The translations under genes were made by a program, and so were the position numbers. The notes under the pieces were generated by a model. The model was not told the DNA's origin, made no database searches, and worked only from the letters and a program-made list of their open reading frames with translations. A stretch of 64,000 nucleotides of DNA from Motiliproteus sp. MSK22-1 (GTDB lineage Bacteria; Pseudomonadota; Gammaproteobacteria; Pseudomonadales; Balneatricaceae), in assembly GCF_001968815.1 (NCBI RefSeq), contig NZ_MIEQ01000010.1, positions 1 through 64,000 on the forward strand, given 5' to 3'. Of the stretch, positions 56,060 through 63,590 are shown piece after piece (positions within the stretch are counted from its first letter, which is position 1; each line of letters opens with the position of its first letter).

Positions 56060-57013
56060 CTAAAGGGACTCTAGCAGGCTTTCCAGCTTCAATTGATCAA
56101 TAGTGAAGTTACGGATACCTTCGGCTAGCTTCTCTGTTGCCATCGCATCTTCGTTCATTAACCAGCGGAACTTGCCTTCATCCAGATCCAGCTTAGGTGT
56201 CGAGCTTGAGGGTTGGTTTGGATCCAGTTTCCGAATCAGTTTTCCGTCAGTGTTACTGAGTTCGTCTAACAGCCCGGGGCTGATGGTTAGTCGGTCGCAA
56301 CCTGCTAACTGAATAATTTCGCCGCTATTTCTGAAGCTGGCACCCATGACGATAGTTTTATATCCATGAGTTTTATAGTAGTTGTAGATACCGGTAACTG
56401 ATACGACGCCGGGGTCTTCATCGGCCTCATAGCTGTCACGGCCCGTTTTAGCTTTGTACCAATCGAGGATTCGACCAACAAAAGGTGAAATCAGATAAAT
56501 ATTGGCTTGAGCACAGGCAACGGCTTGAGGAAATCCGAACAATAATGTCAGATTACATTGGATGCCTTCCGTTTCCAGTTGCTTGGCCGCTTGAATGCCT
56601 TCCCAGGTAGATGCAATTTTTATCAGTATGCGGTCAGTTGAGATCCCTGCATCATTATAGAGTTTAACGATACGACGGGCGCGATCAATGGTGGCTTTGG
56701 TATCAAATGACAATCGGGAATCGACTTCAGTAGAAACTCTGCCGGGGATAATTTTGAGTATCTCCAAGCCAAAGTTAACAGCAAGCTTATCTGCCATCCA
56801 GCCGATATGATCTGGATCCTGCCCCTGAACATCGTCAGCCCAGGCTTTAGCATCCTGGAGCAGGTGGGCGTATTCTGGGAGCTGGGCTGCTTTAAGCAAC
56901 AAGGATGGATTAGTCGTAGCGTCTTGTGGTTCATATTGCTTAATGGCAGAAAATTCTCCTGTATCGGCCACTACAGTTGTGATTTCTTTAAGCTGTTCTA
57001 AGAGATTTGTCAT
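56060..57013 (-). CDS. tal: Transaldolase
   Basis: This 317-residue transaldolase of the TalB type has [14 protein letters not shown] near 28, the Schiff-base Lys in [11 protein letters not shown] near 131, and [16 protein letters not shown] near 156. The catalytic Asp near 17 (VADTGEF) is present. It moves a dihydroxyacetone unit in the pentose phosphate pathway, in the cytosol. ATG 57013 is clear. It is on the same strand as dusA, 130 bases downstream of it. Confidence 0.95.
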   Translation of the reverse strand: MTNLLEQLKEITTVVADTGEFSAIKQYEPQDATTNPSLLLKAAQLPEYAHLLQDAKAWADDVQGQDPDHIGWMADKLAVNFGLEILKIIPGRVSTEVDSRLSFDTKATIDRARRIVKLYNDAGISTDRILIKIASTWEGIQAAKQLETEGIQCNLTLLFGFPQAVACAQANIYLISPFVGRILDWYKAKTGRDSYEADEDPGVVSVTGIYNYYKTHGYKTIVMGASFRNSGEIIQLAGCDRLTISPGLLDELSNTDGKLIRKLDPNQPSSSTPKLDLDEGKFRWLMNEDAMATEKLAEGIRNFTIDQLKLESLLESL

Positions 57014-57042
57014 GCCTTATACTCACCTGTATCCACATGTAG

Positions 57043-57064
57043 GGGGCAAAAAGGCCCCGTTTTT
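57043..57064 (+). terminator. Small GC hairpin between dusA and transaldolase genes
   Basis: GGGGC and GCCCC pair around AAAAAG, followed by GTTTTT on the plus strand. The orientation does not match the genes on either side (both minus), so it may act as a leader structure or be incidental. Confidence 0.25.
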
Positions 57065-57143
57065 ATTGTAAGCAGTTCTGTGTGTTCTTTGTATGAACGG
57101 TTGCTGCGTCCTGATTATTTCGTTTTGTTGTTAGCTGACTAGC

Positions 57144-58211
57144 CTAGGCTGCGTCGGGTTCTGGATCAAGCAACAAAGGCTCCTGTACCATCGATACAGC
57201 CTCTCTAAGGACCTCGACCCCAGCTCCCTGCTTAAAGGCATTTTCGCTAATATGGCGGCGAAACTTTCGCGCACCAGGCATGCCTTGATAAAGGCAGATA
57301 ATATGGCGTGCGATCCAGCCTAACTGGGCTCCTTGCGATAGCTGTCCATCCACATAGTCATAAATTCCATCCATGATCTGGCTGCGCAGAAGAGGTTCGC
57401 CAGAATCGAGTCCATAGACTTCCTTATCTACCCGGGCAAGCATAAAGGGGTTCTGATAGGCTTCGCGACCCACCATCACTCCATCTACTTTGCCAAGGTG
57501 GGCTTTCACATCGTCGAAGGTTTTAATACCTCCATTGATAATCAGTTCAAGTTCCGGAAAGTCGCTTTTTAGTTGGTATACCCGATCATAAATCAGTGGT
57601 GGTATGTCTCGATTCTCCTTGGGACTTAACCCCTTTAAAATCGCTTTGCGAGCGTGAACAATAAAGGTATCGCAACCTGCACCGGCAACAGTATCGACAA
57701 ACTTGTGCAGTAACTCATAGCTGTCCAGATCATCAATACCGATACGATGTTTAACGGTCACAGGGATTTTGGTTACCTTGCGCATACTCGTGACACAGTC
57801 TGCAACCAAATCGGGTTCTGACATCAGACAGGCACCGAATCGACCATTTTGAACACGATCACTGGGACAGCCGACATTCAGGTTTATTTCATCGTAGCCG
57901 TAATCCTCAGCCATCTGAGCGCATTCCGCCAAAGCTTTAGGATCACTGCCTCCCAGCTGTAAAGCAACAGGGTGTTCGACGTTGTTATATTGAAGGAAGC
58001 GATCCCGCTCACCATGGATTAAAGCGCCGGTAGTTACCATTTCCGTATAAAGAACAGACTGGCTACTCATCAGACGATGAAAATAACGGCAGTGCTTGTC
58101 GGTCCAGTCCAGCATCGGCGCAACGCAGAAGCGTCTGTCTAGCGCAGGCTGCGTGTTATCTGTGTTGGTGGTTGTTTTTACTGCATTTTCTAACATTCTG
58201 TTTGTAACCAA
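57144..58211 (-). CDS. dusA: tRNA-dihydrouridine synthase A
   Basis: This 355-residue DusA has [17 protein letters not shown] near 29-45, [19 protein letters not shown] near 110 with the catalytic Cys, [12 protein letters not shown] near 153 and [12 protein letters not shown] near 242. It reduces uridines 20/20a of tRNA with FMN. ATG 58211 is used; ATG 58196 is an alternative. The 5' end is adjacent to a divergent tyrosine integrase, fitting dusA as an integration site. Confidence 0.94.
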   Translation of the reverse strand: MVTNRMLENAVKTTTNTDNTQPALDRRFCVAPMLDWTDKHCRYFHRLMSSQSVLYTEMVTTGALIHGERDRFLQYNNVEHPVALQLGGSDPKALAECAQMAEDYGYDEINLNVGCPSDRVQNGRFGACLMSEPDLVADCVTSMRKVTKIPVTVKHRIGIDDLDSYELLHKFVDTVAGAGCDTFIVHARKAILKGLSPKENRDIPPLIYDRVYQLKSDFPELELIINGGIKTFDDVKAHLGKVDGVMVGREAYQNPFMLARVDKEVYGLDSGEPLLRSQIMDGIYDYVDGQLSQGAQLGWIARHIICLYQGMPGARKFRRHISENAFKQGAGVEVLREAVSMVQEPLLLDPEPDAA

Positions 58212-58246
58212 TTCTTGCCTGTTTCAGCCCGTTTTTTTTAATCTTG

Positions 58247-58283
58247 GTGTCCCGTAAGTGTCCCGAACTTCTTTGCGGGACAC
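58247..58283. repeat. GTGTCCCG boxes upstream of the integrase
   Basis: GTGTCCCG occurs at 58247-58254 and 58258-58265 as direct repeats, and its complement CGGGACAC at 58276-58283. The cluster sits between dusA and the integrase. Such spaced copies look like arm-type binding sites of the integrase or an excisionase, or an operator for its promoter. Confidence 0.5.
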
Positions 58284-58299
58284 CACTAAGGCGAACACT

Positions 58300-58506
58300 A
58301 TGGCAACCATTGAGAAAAGGGCTTGGCCGACCGGTAATGTGACCTATCGTGCGAAAATAAGAATAAAACGGAAAGGGAAGATTATACACCAAGAAAGCCG
58401 ATCATTTGGTAAAAAAAATTGGCTGAAGACTGGGCCGTTCGGCGCGAAGCAATATTACAAGACCCTAGGGAACTTGAAAAGGTCCAGCATCAAGGTATCA
58501 CTGTAG
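58300..58506 (+). pseudogene. N-terminal part of the tyrosine integrase, out of frame
   Basis: ATG 58300 begins MATIEKRAWPTGN, the usual start of this type of integrase (arm-binding, AP2-like domain). The sense reading ends when the frame meets a run of eight A at 58411-58418; from there the conserved integrase sequence continues in the next frame (LAEDW). One extra base, or one base of -1 slippage, would join the two parts into a protein of about 349 residues. Confidence 0.6.
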
Positions 58507-59348
58507 GACAAGTGCTTCAGTGGTACAAAGATGATATGTCCCATCTTCGATCAATGGGGCGTAGCAAGAATGCCGACATCAATAAACTGATTAAATCAGA
58601 TTTGTCAGACCTTGATGCCATTGAGTTGACCAATGGACAGATTCTGAATCATTTAATGGAGCGACTTAAGACAGTAAAACCGCAGACCGCAAATAATGAT
58701 TTAGCCTGGTTACGGGTTGCCTTTAAATCTGCTCGTGTCACAAAGGGTTGGCCAGTGGCTGTTGGTGCCGTTGAAGACGCGGTGATCGCTGCTCAATCTG
58801 AGCGGCTGGTTGCTCGATCAGCAATCAGGGATCGCAGGCCGTCAACGGAAGAACTTGAAGCGCTGGATCTCTATTTTGGTCGACGTGATGGCAGAGCGGC
58901 AATTCCTATGCGGGATATCATGTGGTTTGCTGTTCACTCGGCGCGGAGACAATCCGAAATTACTCGGCTGGAGTGGACCAATAATAAGAAAGAAAAAACG
59001 GGTATGGTCCGGGACCTGAAACACCCGCGAGAGAAGCTGGGTAACCATCATCGATTTGCATACACCGAAGTGGCATGGGAAATTGTCCAACGGCAGCTAC
59101 AGACCTCTGAATTCATTCTTCCCTGCAATGCAAGGTCGGTAAGTGCAGCCTTTACACGAGCATGTAAAATGCTGGAAATAGAGGATTTGTGTTTTCATGA
59201 CCTACGACATGAAGCCACGAGTCGATTGTTTGAAGTCGGGTACAGTATCCAGGAAGTGCAGCTGTTTACACTGCATGAAGATTGGACGGTGTTACAACGT
59301 TATACACATCTTCGCCCTGGAAGAAGTGCAGAGGCGTTAGTGTTTTAG
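58419..59348 (+). CDS. Tyrosine recombinase/integrase, core and catalytic part
   Basis: This 309-codon frame encodes the core-binding and catalytic parts of a phage-type tyrosine integrase. The catalytic set is present: Arg in HSARRQSEITRLEW near 170, HDLRHEATSRLF near 263, and the Tyr in LQRYTHLRPG near 293. The listed TTG start is an artefact of the frameshift; the true N-terminus lies at 58300 in another frame. It is divergent from dusA, whose 5' end is a favoured attachment site. Whether the enzyme is active depends on the A-run. Confidence 0.8.
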   Translation: MAEDWAVRREAILQDPRELEKVQHQGITVGQVLQWYKDDMSHLRSMGRSKNADINKLIKSDLSDLDAIELTNGQILNHLMERLKTVKPQTANNDLAWLRVAFKSARVTKGWPVAVGAVEDAVIAAQSERLVARSAIRDRRPSTEELEALDLYFGRRDGRAAIPMRDIMWFAVHSARRQSEITRLEWTNNKKEKTGMVRDLKHPREKLGNHHRFAYTEVAWEIVQRQLQTSEFILPCNARSVSAAFTRACKMLEIEDLCFHDLRHEATSRLFEVGYSIQEVQLFTLHEDWTVLQRYTHLRPGRSAEALVF

Positions 59349-59506
59349 ATGCTACAGCTAATATAACACTCCTTCTTTATCTATTGCAGCGCCGGTCGAG
59401 ATAAGGTGCTGAATATCCAAATTATTGACATTTATGCTGTTTTTTTGTTAAATCCACGGCTTAGATTGATGGAACGATTCTATCTTAAAATTGCATGGAG
59501 GCGATC
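59349..59506. other. Spacer after the integrase gene
   Basis: Short AT-rich spacer with no supported gene. Confidence 0.3.
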
Positions 59507-59629
59507 ATGTCTACCCCTGTTCGATACTCAACATTTATCTGTCCTGATCAACTAGCAGATCAATTGATTCAATTCACCGACCATGGTTACCGACCGGCTA
59601 CCCATACGGATATACAGAAGCTGGAATGA
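59507..59629 (+). CDS. 40-residue small protein next to the integrase
   Basis: ATG 59507 follows GGAGG seven bases upstream, a strong ribosome site, and the frame ends at TGA 59627-59629. The peptide starts MSTPVRYSTFICPDQLADQ and contains DHGYRPATHTDIQ. It is hydrophilic, without a membrane segment or recognised domain. Small genes of this sort are common just inside integrative elements, where some act as excisionases, but no winged helix can be read from 40 residues. Confidence 0.5.
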   Translation: MSTPVRYSTFICPDQLADQLIQFTDHGYRPATHTDIQKLE

Positions 59630-59819
59630 CGCCAGTTTTTGGTTCAAACCGCACGTAAAACCTCAACTAGTTTGATTTACATTTATTACCGGGAATGACT
59701 CCAGATCTCGAATAGGCTTAGATACTTCCTGATTCCCAAGGCGACGACATCTTGGGAATTCAGCACATCTTGATCCGCTAACAGCAGGTCAACTTATAGT
59801 CCAAGGATGAAGAACACCG
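59630..59819. other. Spacer with a nine-base hairpin
   Basis: ATTCCCAAG (59732-59740) and CTTGGGAAT (59751-59759) form a perfect stem with a ten-base loop and no T run. No supported gene. It may end upstream transcripts or be an operator for the following gene pair. Confidence 0.35.
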
Positions 59820-60191
59820 ATGTTATCAATTGATGACCCAAAGTTGTGGGTTAAAGCAACCAACCCTTACACCGTTCACTGTGATGGTTCTTTGAAGTTT
59901 ATGATTCTGCCTATTACAGCAAAGATGAATGCTATTGTTCGCACAAAAGAAGAGCACTTTTCGACTACGGTCGAATCTGCCTACGATAAATCTCATTTTG
60001 TTTGTGCTATTAACGCTATGCAGTATTCGCTTTCTGCCATCGGTTATGCAGATGTTAGCGTGGGAAATGATGCCGTACCTGCGCATCATACGGAAGCAGA
60101 TGGTTATGTTTATCAGAATGGAAAAGTGTCTGCCCAGTCCCTCCGGGCTGTAAGCCAACAGGAGCGGTTTCTGATGAGCAAAAAGCTGTAA
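59820..60191 (+). CDS. Phosphodiester glycosidase-like protein, N-terminal half
   Basis: This 123-residue frame encodes the N-terminal half of a protein resembling the phosphodiester glycosidase (NAGPA-like) family: a strand-rich start, FVCAINAMQYSLSA near 60 and HHTEADGYVYQNGKV near 89. The stop TAA overlaps ATG of the next frame by one base (TAATG). The C-terminal half, with the family's DGSDS motif, is in that frame. This is either a split gene, a two-part protein or a decayed one. Confidence 0.5.
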   Translation: MLSIDDPKLWVKATNPYTVHCDGSLKFMILPITAKMNAIVRTKEEHFSTTVESAYDKSHFVCAINAMQYSLSAIGYADVSVGNDAVPAHHTEADGYVYQNGKVSAQSLRAVSQQERFLMSKKL

Positions 60192-60490
60192 TGACGCAAA
60201 GAAACAACTCCACGTACGCAGATCAGCAGAAAAGACCTTTACCTACGGGAAAGGCTATTATCGCTGCGAACAGTCAGGCCGGTAAGCTGATGGTCATTGT
60301 TCAACCGAACGGAGTGGCTGGCCTAAGTTTTGATACGATTAAGTCCAAACTAATCAAGCAAGGCTGCGAAAACGCGATTTTCCTAGATGGATCTGACTCT
60401 GTAATGCTCTTTGCTAATGGCTTCTTTCATGTGCGACAAGGGGCTAATAAAAATGAGTCGAATACTATGGGTATTTCATTTTCCCTCTAA
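60191..60490 (+). CDS. Phosphodiester glycosidase-like protein, C-terminal half
   Basis: This 99-residue frame has GKLMVIVQPNGVAGLSFDTI near 31-50 and GCENAIFLDGSDSVMLFANG near 58-77, the usual donor half of NAGPA-type proteins with their Asp-Gly-Ser motif. Its ATG overlaps the stop of the first half. Compared with whole family members a middle segment seems missing or scrambled, so an internal deletion or frameshift is likely. A membrane protein gene follows 13 bases on. Confidence 0.5.
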   Translation: MTQRNNSTYADQQKRPLPTGKAIIAANSQAGKLMVIVQPNGVAGLSFDTIKSKLIKQGCENAIFLDGSDSVMLFANGFFHVRQGANKNESNTMGISFSL

Positions 60491-60503
60491 AAGGACTGCT
60501 TGA

Positions 60504-60980
60504 ATGAAAATTCTGTTGATTGTTGTCTATACAGTGTTGATGTGTGGTGTTCTTTACGTGTCATCAGATCCATTTTATGTGGCTCATGGTAGCGAGGCAG
60601 GAATACCGATCTTCACCGCATCGGTTAACTTTAAGGGAGCGACCGCTTTTTTATCAGTACTTATGTTTTGCTTCGCGCTGTACAAAAAAAGTTGGAAGTA
60701 CTTGTTGAGCATGCTTGGTTGCTCCATTTTGTTAACAGGGTTGGCGAGTCATACAGTAGTTCTTAACCATAAACGTGCTGTATTAGAAGATCAGTGGTTC
60801 TTATATCCATTTCATCGCCTTAACTACAATATTGCTGATGGCATAGGTTTAGACTGGCGTATTGAGAGTGTTCTCTTTGGCTTTCAAATAACTGCTAAAA
60901 CTAGTGATGAATCTGTTTACTTGTTTACAGGTCCAGCACCATGGAAAACGCCCTTTAATGAATTGTTAGAAAGAAACTAA
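60504..60980 (+). CDS. Membrane protein of unknown function
   Basis: This 158-residue protein has one N-terminal helix (MKILLIVVYTVLMCGVLYVS) and two more near 50-80, then a polar C-terminus with PAPWKTPFNELLERN. It follows the phosphodiester glycosidase-like genes by 13 bases, probably in the same transcript. No recognised domain. Confidence 0.5.
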   Translation: MKILLIVVYTVLMCGVLYVSSDPFYVAHGSEAGIPIFTASVNFKGATAFLSVLMFCFALYKKSWKYLLSMLGCSILLTGLASHTVVLNHKRAVLEDQWFLYPFHRLNYNIADGIGLDWRIESVLFGFQITAKTSDESVYLFTGPAPWKTPFNELLERN

Positions 60981-61073
60981 GGCAGACGGAATCGACACAG
61001 CGAAAAGCGGTGTTTGACGTAGTGGCTGTATTCACCTGACTTATAACCTCATAAAGGAATCAGGGCTAAGAAA

Positions 61074-61358
61074 ATGCCAGATACATCTGACAGGGGATTA
61101 CCCACAATGCTTCAAGTGCTGCATTTGAGTGTTTTGGTTACTGGCGCTCTACTGATAGCTTGTGGAATCTATATCAACTATATAACTCTTTCTGAGGCAT
61201 ACGGTGCAGGCCCTCCGTACTATGGTCAGACGGCTAATATGGATAAGTGGTCTGATCCCATACCATTTTTGGCGGTTTTGGACATAGCAGCTACCGCTGT
61301 TTTATCTGTTTTGGGGGGGATCTATTTGCGGTTGAAAAAGAGCGTGTGGAAATCGTGA
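61074..61358 (+). CDS. Small two-helix membrane protein
   Basis: This 94-residue protein has two membrane helices (near 13-32 and 64-85) around a polar loop with YGAGPPYYGQTANMDKW. ATG 61074 follows AGGGCTAAG, a weak site. Unknown family. It is one of a row of small membrane-protein genes within the presumed element. Confidence 0.5.
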   Translation: MPDTSDRGLPTMLQVLHLSVLVTGALLIACGIYINYITLSEAYGAGPPYYGQTANMDKWSDPIPFLAVLDIAATAVLSVLGGIYLRLKKSVWKS

Positions 61359-61425
61359 ATTCGTTAGGTATAAAAGGCAAAGAGTTAGCCCCAACTACTA
61401 TTCCTAGCTGGCGCTCGAAACCAGA

Positions 61426-61437
61426 GGGTCAGATCCC
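61426..61437. repeat. GGGTCAGATCCC motif
   Basis: Part of a dispersed set of near-palindromic GGTCAGACC-type motifs lying between the small genes from 61.4 to 62.9 kb. Confidence 0.4.
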
Positions 61438-61463
61438 TATTGCAATCGTGATTGGCGGAAAAT

Positions 61464-61817
61464 ATGGATATTCAAGAGTATTACCATAAGGCTAAAGCGT
61501 TTCAACGAAAGCTTGAGAGGTTAGGTTTCAAATCAGATGCAAAGAGTGTTGAAATAGCACTTGATAAGGAATTTGAAGGTGAAGAACCACCGTCAGTTTG
61601 GATTCCATTAGTGCAGGAGTCGTTACGATTTATTTATGAGAACAATAGAGCAGAGAGTTATACCTTGGAACTGTTTGATCTGATCGATTCAGGTGAGAAA
61701 ATGCAAGCTGGAATCAAGAGAAAAACTCAATGGTTAAAAGTGTTCGTTGTAATCATGGTTGGGTTAATAGTATTTGGGTTTATCGAGCGAACAATCATAT
61801 TACAAACCCATCAATAG
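61464..61817 (+). CDS. C-tail-anchored small protein of unknown function
   Basis: From ATG 61464 (GCGGAA just upstream) the protein has about 117 residues. It is charged and helical (EYYHKAKAFQRKLERLGF at the start; KMQAGIKRKTQWLK near 82) and ends in one membrane helix (VFVVIMVGLIVFGFIERTII), followed by a short tail. A soluble domain with a C-terminal anchor is plausible. Unknown family. Confidence 0.5.
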   Translation: MDIQEYYHKAKAFQRKLERLGFKSDAKSVEIALDKEFEGEEPPSVWIPLVQESLRFIYENNRAESYTLELFDLIDSGEKMQAGIKRKTQWLKVFVVIMVGLIVFGFIERTIILQTHQ

Positions 61818-62032
61818 AAGAAAATGATTCAGATCTCATTGAATTCAAAAATGCCATCAAGAAATATCGTCCACTTTGAAAGTATGCAAATCACTATAGA
61901 TGGTAACCCAGATCCGTGGATAATCTGAAATGGTCATACGAATGGTTCAAATTCATCTAGGCCCTACAGACGCCGAAGGGTGCGCTGCATTCTGTGTCCG
62001 CTTTAGCCAAGTGATTTTGAACTCAAGCAGCC
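61818..62032. other. Spacer with degenerate repeat copy
   Basis: No supported gene. A GATTCAGATCTCATTGAATTC stretch near 61826 resembles the downstream part of the repeats at 62431. A 34-codon frame here lacks a good ribosome site. Confidence 0.3.
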
Positions 62033-62063
62033 AAAGGGTCAGACCCTTTTTGAATTTCCTTAG
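62031..62063. repeat. GGTCAGACC-type repeat, longer copy
   Basis: AAAGGGTC and GACCCTTT form a perfect inverted repeat around one A (62033-62049), followed by GAATTTCCTTAG. The same overall block recurs, with changes, at 62431-62462. Confidence 0.5.
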
Positions 62064-62084
62064 TGTTCTTCGAGGGATTGAAAC

Positions 62085-62171
62085 TTGGGTAGGATCGTAG
62101 CAGTCGCAACAATTCTAGCTTTCATTTCACTACTTTTCATTTGCTACCAACCGAAAGTCCCTGGATGGTGA
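62085..62171 (+). CDS. 28-residue single-helix membrane peptide
   Basis: TTG 62085 follows GAGGGA seven bases upstream, and the frame ends at TGA 62169-62171. The peptide is MGRIVAVATILAFISLLF, one helix, with a short tail ICYQPKVPGW. The ribosome site and helix profile support it weakly; no longer frame competes. It fits the run of small membrane genes here. Confidence 0.3.
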   Translation: MGRIVAVATILAFISLLFICYQPKVPGW

Positions 62172-62204
62172 GCTTCACGTATACTCGTACACTATGATGC
62201 AGCT

Positions 62205-62396
62205 ATGAACACCAGGCTCAGCAAGCGCCTATTGAGTGAAAAAGAGATAAATCTATCTAGTCGCTATCTGATTTTATTCGGTCCCGATACAGCAGAAGCA
62301 ACTATCATCGGGTGTCTATTGGCGTTGGTGGTGATGGTTGTTTTTTGGCAGACCTACTTTCTGCCGGTAAAGTGGTTCTACGAAGGAGTAATGTAA
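62205..62396 (+). CDS. Small single-helix membrane protein
   Basis: This 63-residue protein has a polar, positively charged N-terminus (MNTRLSKRLLSEKEI) and one strong membrane helix (EATIIGCLLALVVMVVFWQT). Cytosolic N-terminus predicted by the positive-inside rule. Unknown family. Confidence 0.45.
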   Translation: MNTRLSKRLLSEKEINLSSRYLILFGPDTAEATIIGCLLALVVMVVFWQTYFLPVKWFYEGVM

Positions 62397-62430
62397 AAAG
62401 TGGTATTTTCTACCAGTGCTCATTCTGAAA

Positions 62431-62462
62431 CCAAAAGGTCAAACCTCATTGAGTTCCCTTAG
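62431..62462. repeat. GGTCAGACC-type repeat, second longer copy
   Basis: CCAAAAGGTCAAACCTCATT followed by GAGTTCCCTTAG repeats the layout at 62031-62063. Both lie between small membrane genes. Confidence 0.5.
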
Positions 62463-62471
62463 GCGGCATAA

Positions 62472-62801
62472 ATGATCTCGGCGTATATTTTCAAGGTCGC
62501 ATCCGTTATTGCCCTTTCTATCAGTGGTGCGGCGTACTACCGCATGACTAACAAAGAAACAGCTACGGGCTTTAGAAAAATTGGCGCCTGGTTTATCTGT
62601 TTTGGGCTTATCCTCGTTGGGGCAGATATTGTACTGATTCTTTTATCTGCTGATTCAGAACACATGAGCGCTTACCTTTCTCTACATCGTGACATCTCTG
62701 ATCCTGGCTTTGGTGGTAGGCTAATCTTTATTGGCTATGCATTTTCTCTTACCGGCCTATGGCTTATTTTACTAAGCCTCTTTAAAGGAAAGTGTTCATG
62801 A
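62472..62801 (+). CDS. Three-helix membrane protein
   Basis: This 109-residue protein has three hydrophobic helices (near 3-22, 38-58, 85-106). The loop sequences are YRMTNKETATGFRKIG and SADSEHMSAYLSLHRD. ATG 62472 has a weak upstream site. Unknown family. Confidence 0.5.
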   Translation: MISAYIFKVASVIALSISGAAYYRMTNKETATGFRKIGAWFICFGLILVGADIVLILLSADSEHMSAYLSLHRDISDPGFGGRLIFIGYAFSLTGLWLILLSLFKGKCS

Positions 62802-62890
62802 ACTATTCAAAAATTGGTCCATTGCGCCGAACAATCAGGTCAAAGACCGTCGCTACGCGGCTAGGACCTATGGCGTGTACAAAGCCAAAC

Positions 62891-62922
62891 GGCCAGACCC
62901 CAGCGTCATAGGGGCAGACCCC
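62891..62922. repeat. Paired CAGACCCC motifs
   Basis: GGCCAGACCCC (62891-62901) and GGGGCAGACCCC (62911-62922) lie ten bases apart, further members of the motif set upstream of the lipoprotein gene. Confidence 0.4.
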
Positions 62923-63004
62923 AATGCCCTTATACACAAGTAAATCAGTCTAGTTGAATATAAAATGCGTGACTTTAATTTAGGCGGTAACCGCAGGAGA
63001 TACG

Positions 63005-63199
63005 ATGAGAAAACGAGTATTGAGCCTAGTAGGGTTAAGTTGGATCATATTGCTCTCTGGATGTTTCATCGATCCTAATGAAAAGGCAAATGAATTATAT
63101 GTCACTGCGTCACAGTACTCCCAAAAAATGCAGTCAGAAGCAGCAAGCTATTCGAGAACACTAGAAGTCTATAGGAGCGCCCAGAATGGCAGCGATTAA
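63005..63199 (+). CDS. Small lipoprotein
   Basis: This 64-residue protein begins MRKRVLSLVGLSWIILLSGC; the lipobox LSGC puts the lipidated Cys at 20. AGGAG lies six to seven bases before ATG 63005. The mature part is 45 residues, hydrophilic and helical (ASQYSQKMQSEAASYS), without a known domain. An outer- or inner-membrane lipoprotein. It overlaps the next reading frame by 14 bases. Confidence 0.6.
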   Translation: MRKRVLSLVGLSWIILLSGCFIDPNEKANELYVTASQYSQKMQSEAASYSRTLEVYRSAQNGSD

Positions 63200-63590
63200 A
63201 ACCTACCGTGTAAAAGTCCAGATTGAAGATCGAAATTGATCTGGAGAAAAGACAATTATTGCTGTGGGGGATGAAGTCAAACTCAGTACGGCCCAGGCAA
63301 TAGAACTGGGTAAGGATAAACCTGCCACTAAATCTACACCTGCAGCTGATCCTGTTAAAACATCAACAGACTTGAACGACGAACAGGAACATGTCAGATA
63401 CATCGGACAGTGGATTACCCATGGAGCCTCAAGTGTTTGTTTGATTGTAATGGCCATTGGTGCTCTCGTTCCGTCAGAATGGAAGTTCATTATGGATCAG
63501 AGTATGTACAGGATAACGCCATATTTTTTTTATTGGATAACTAGCGGTTTGCTATTTTTGTACTATACCTACATGCAACATACAGTGTAA
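63186..63590 (+). pseudogene. Membrane protein gene with an in-frame stop
   Basis: ATG 63186 starts MAAIKTYRVKVQIEDRN and then meets TGA at 63237. The same frame reopens at once (SGEKTIIAVGDEVKLS) and runs to 63590, ending in two helices (WITHGASSVCLIVMAIGALV and FFYWITSGLLFLYYT). This continuous frame across one stop codon points to a nonsense mutation, a sequencing error, or rare readthrough. The shorter frame from GTG 63264 could also be a real gene. Confidence 0.5.

Noticed and set aside
61824-61928. 34-codon frame after the C-tail-anchored protein gene
   Set aside because: Weak ribosome site, and the start coincides with a degenerate copy of the dispersed repeat.
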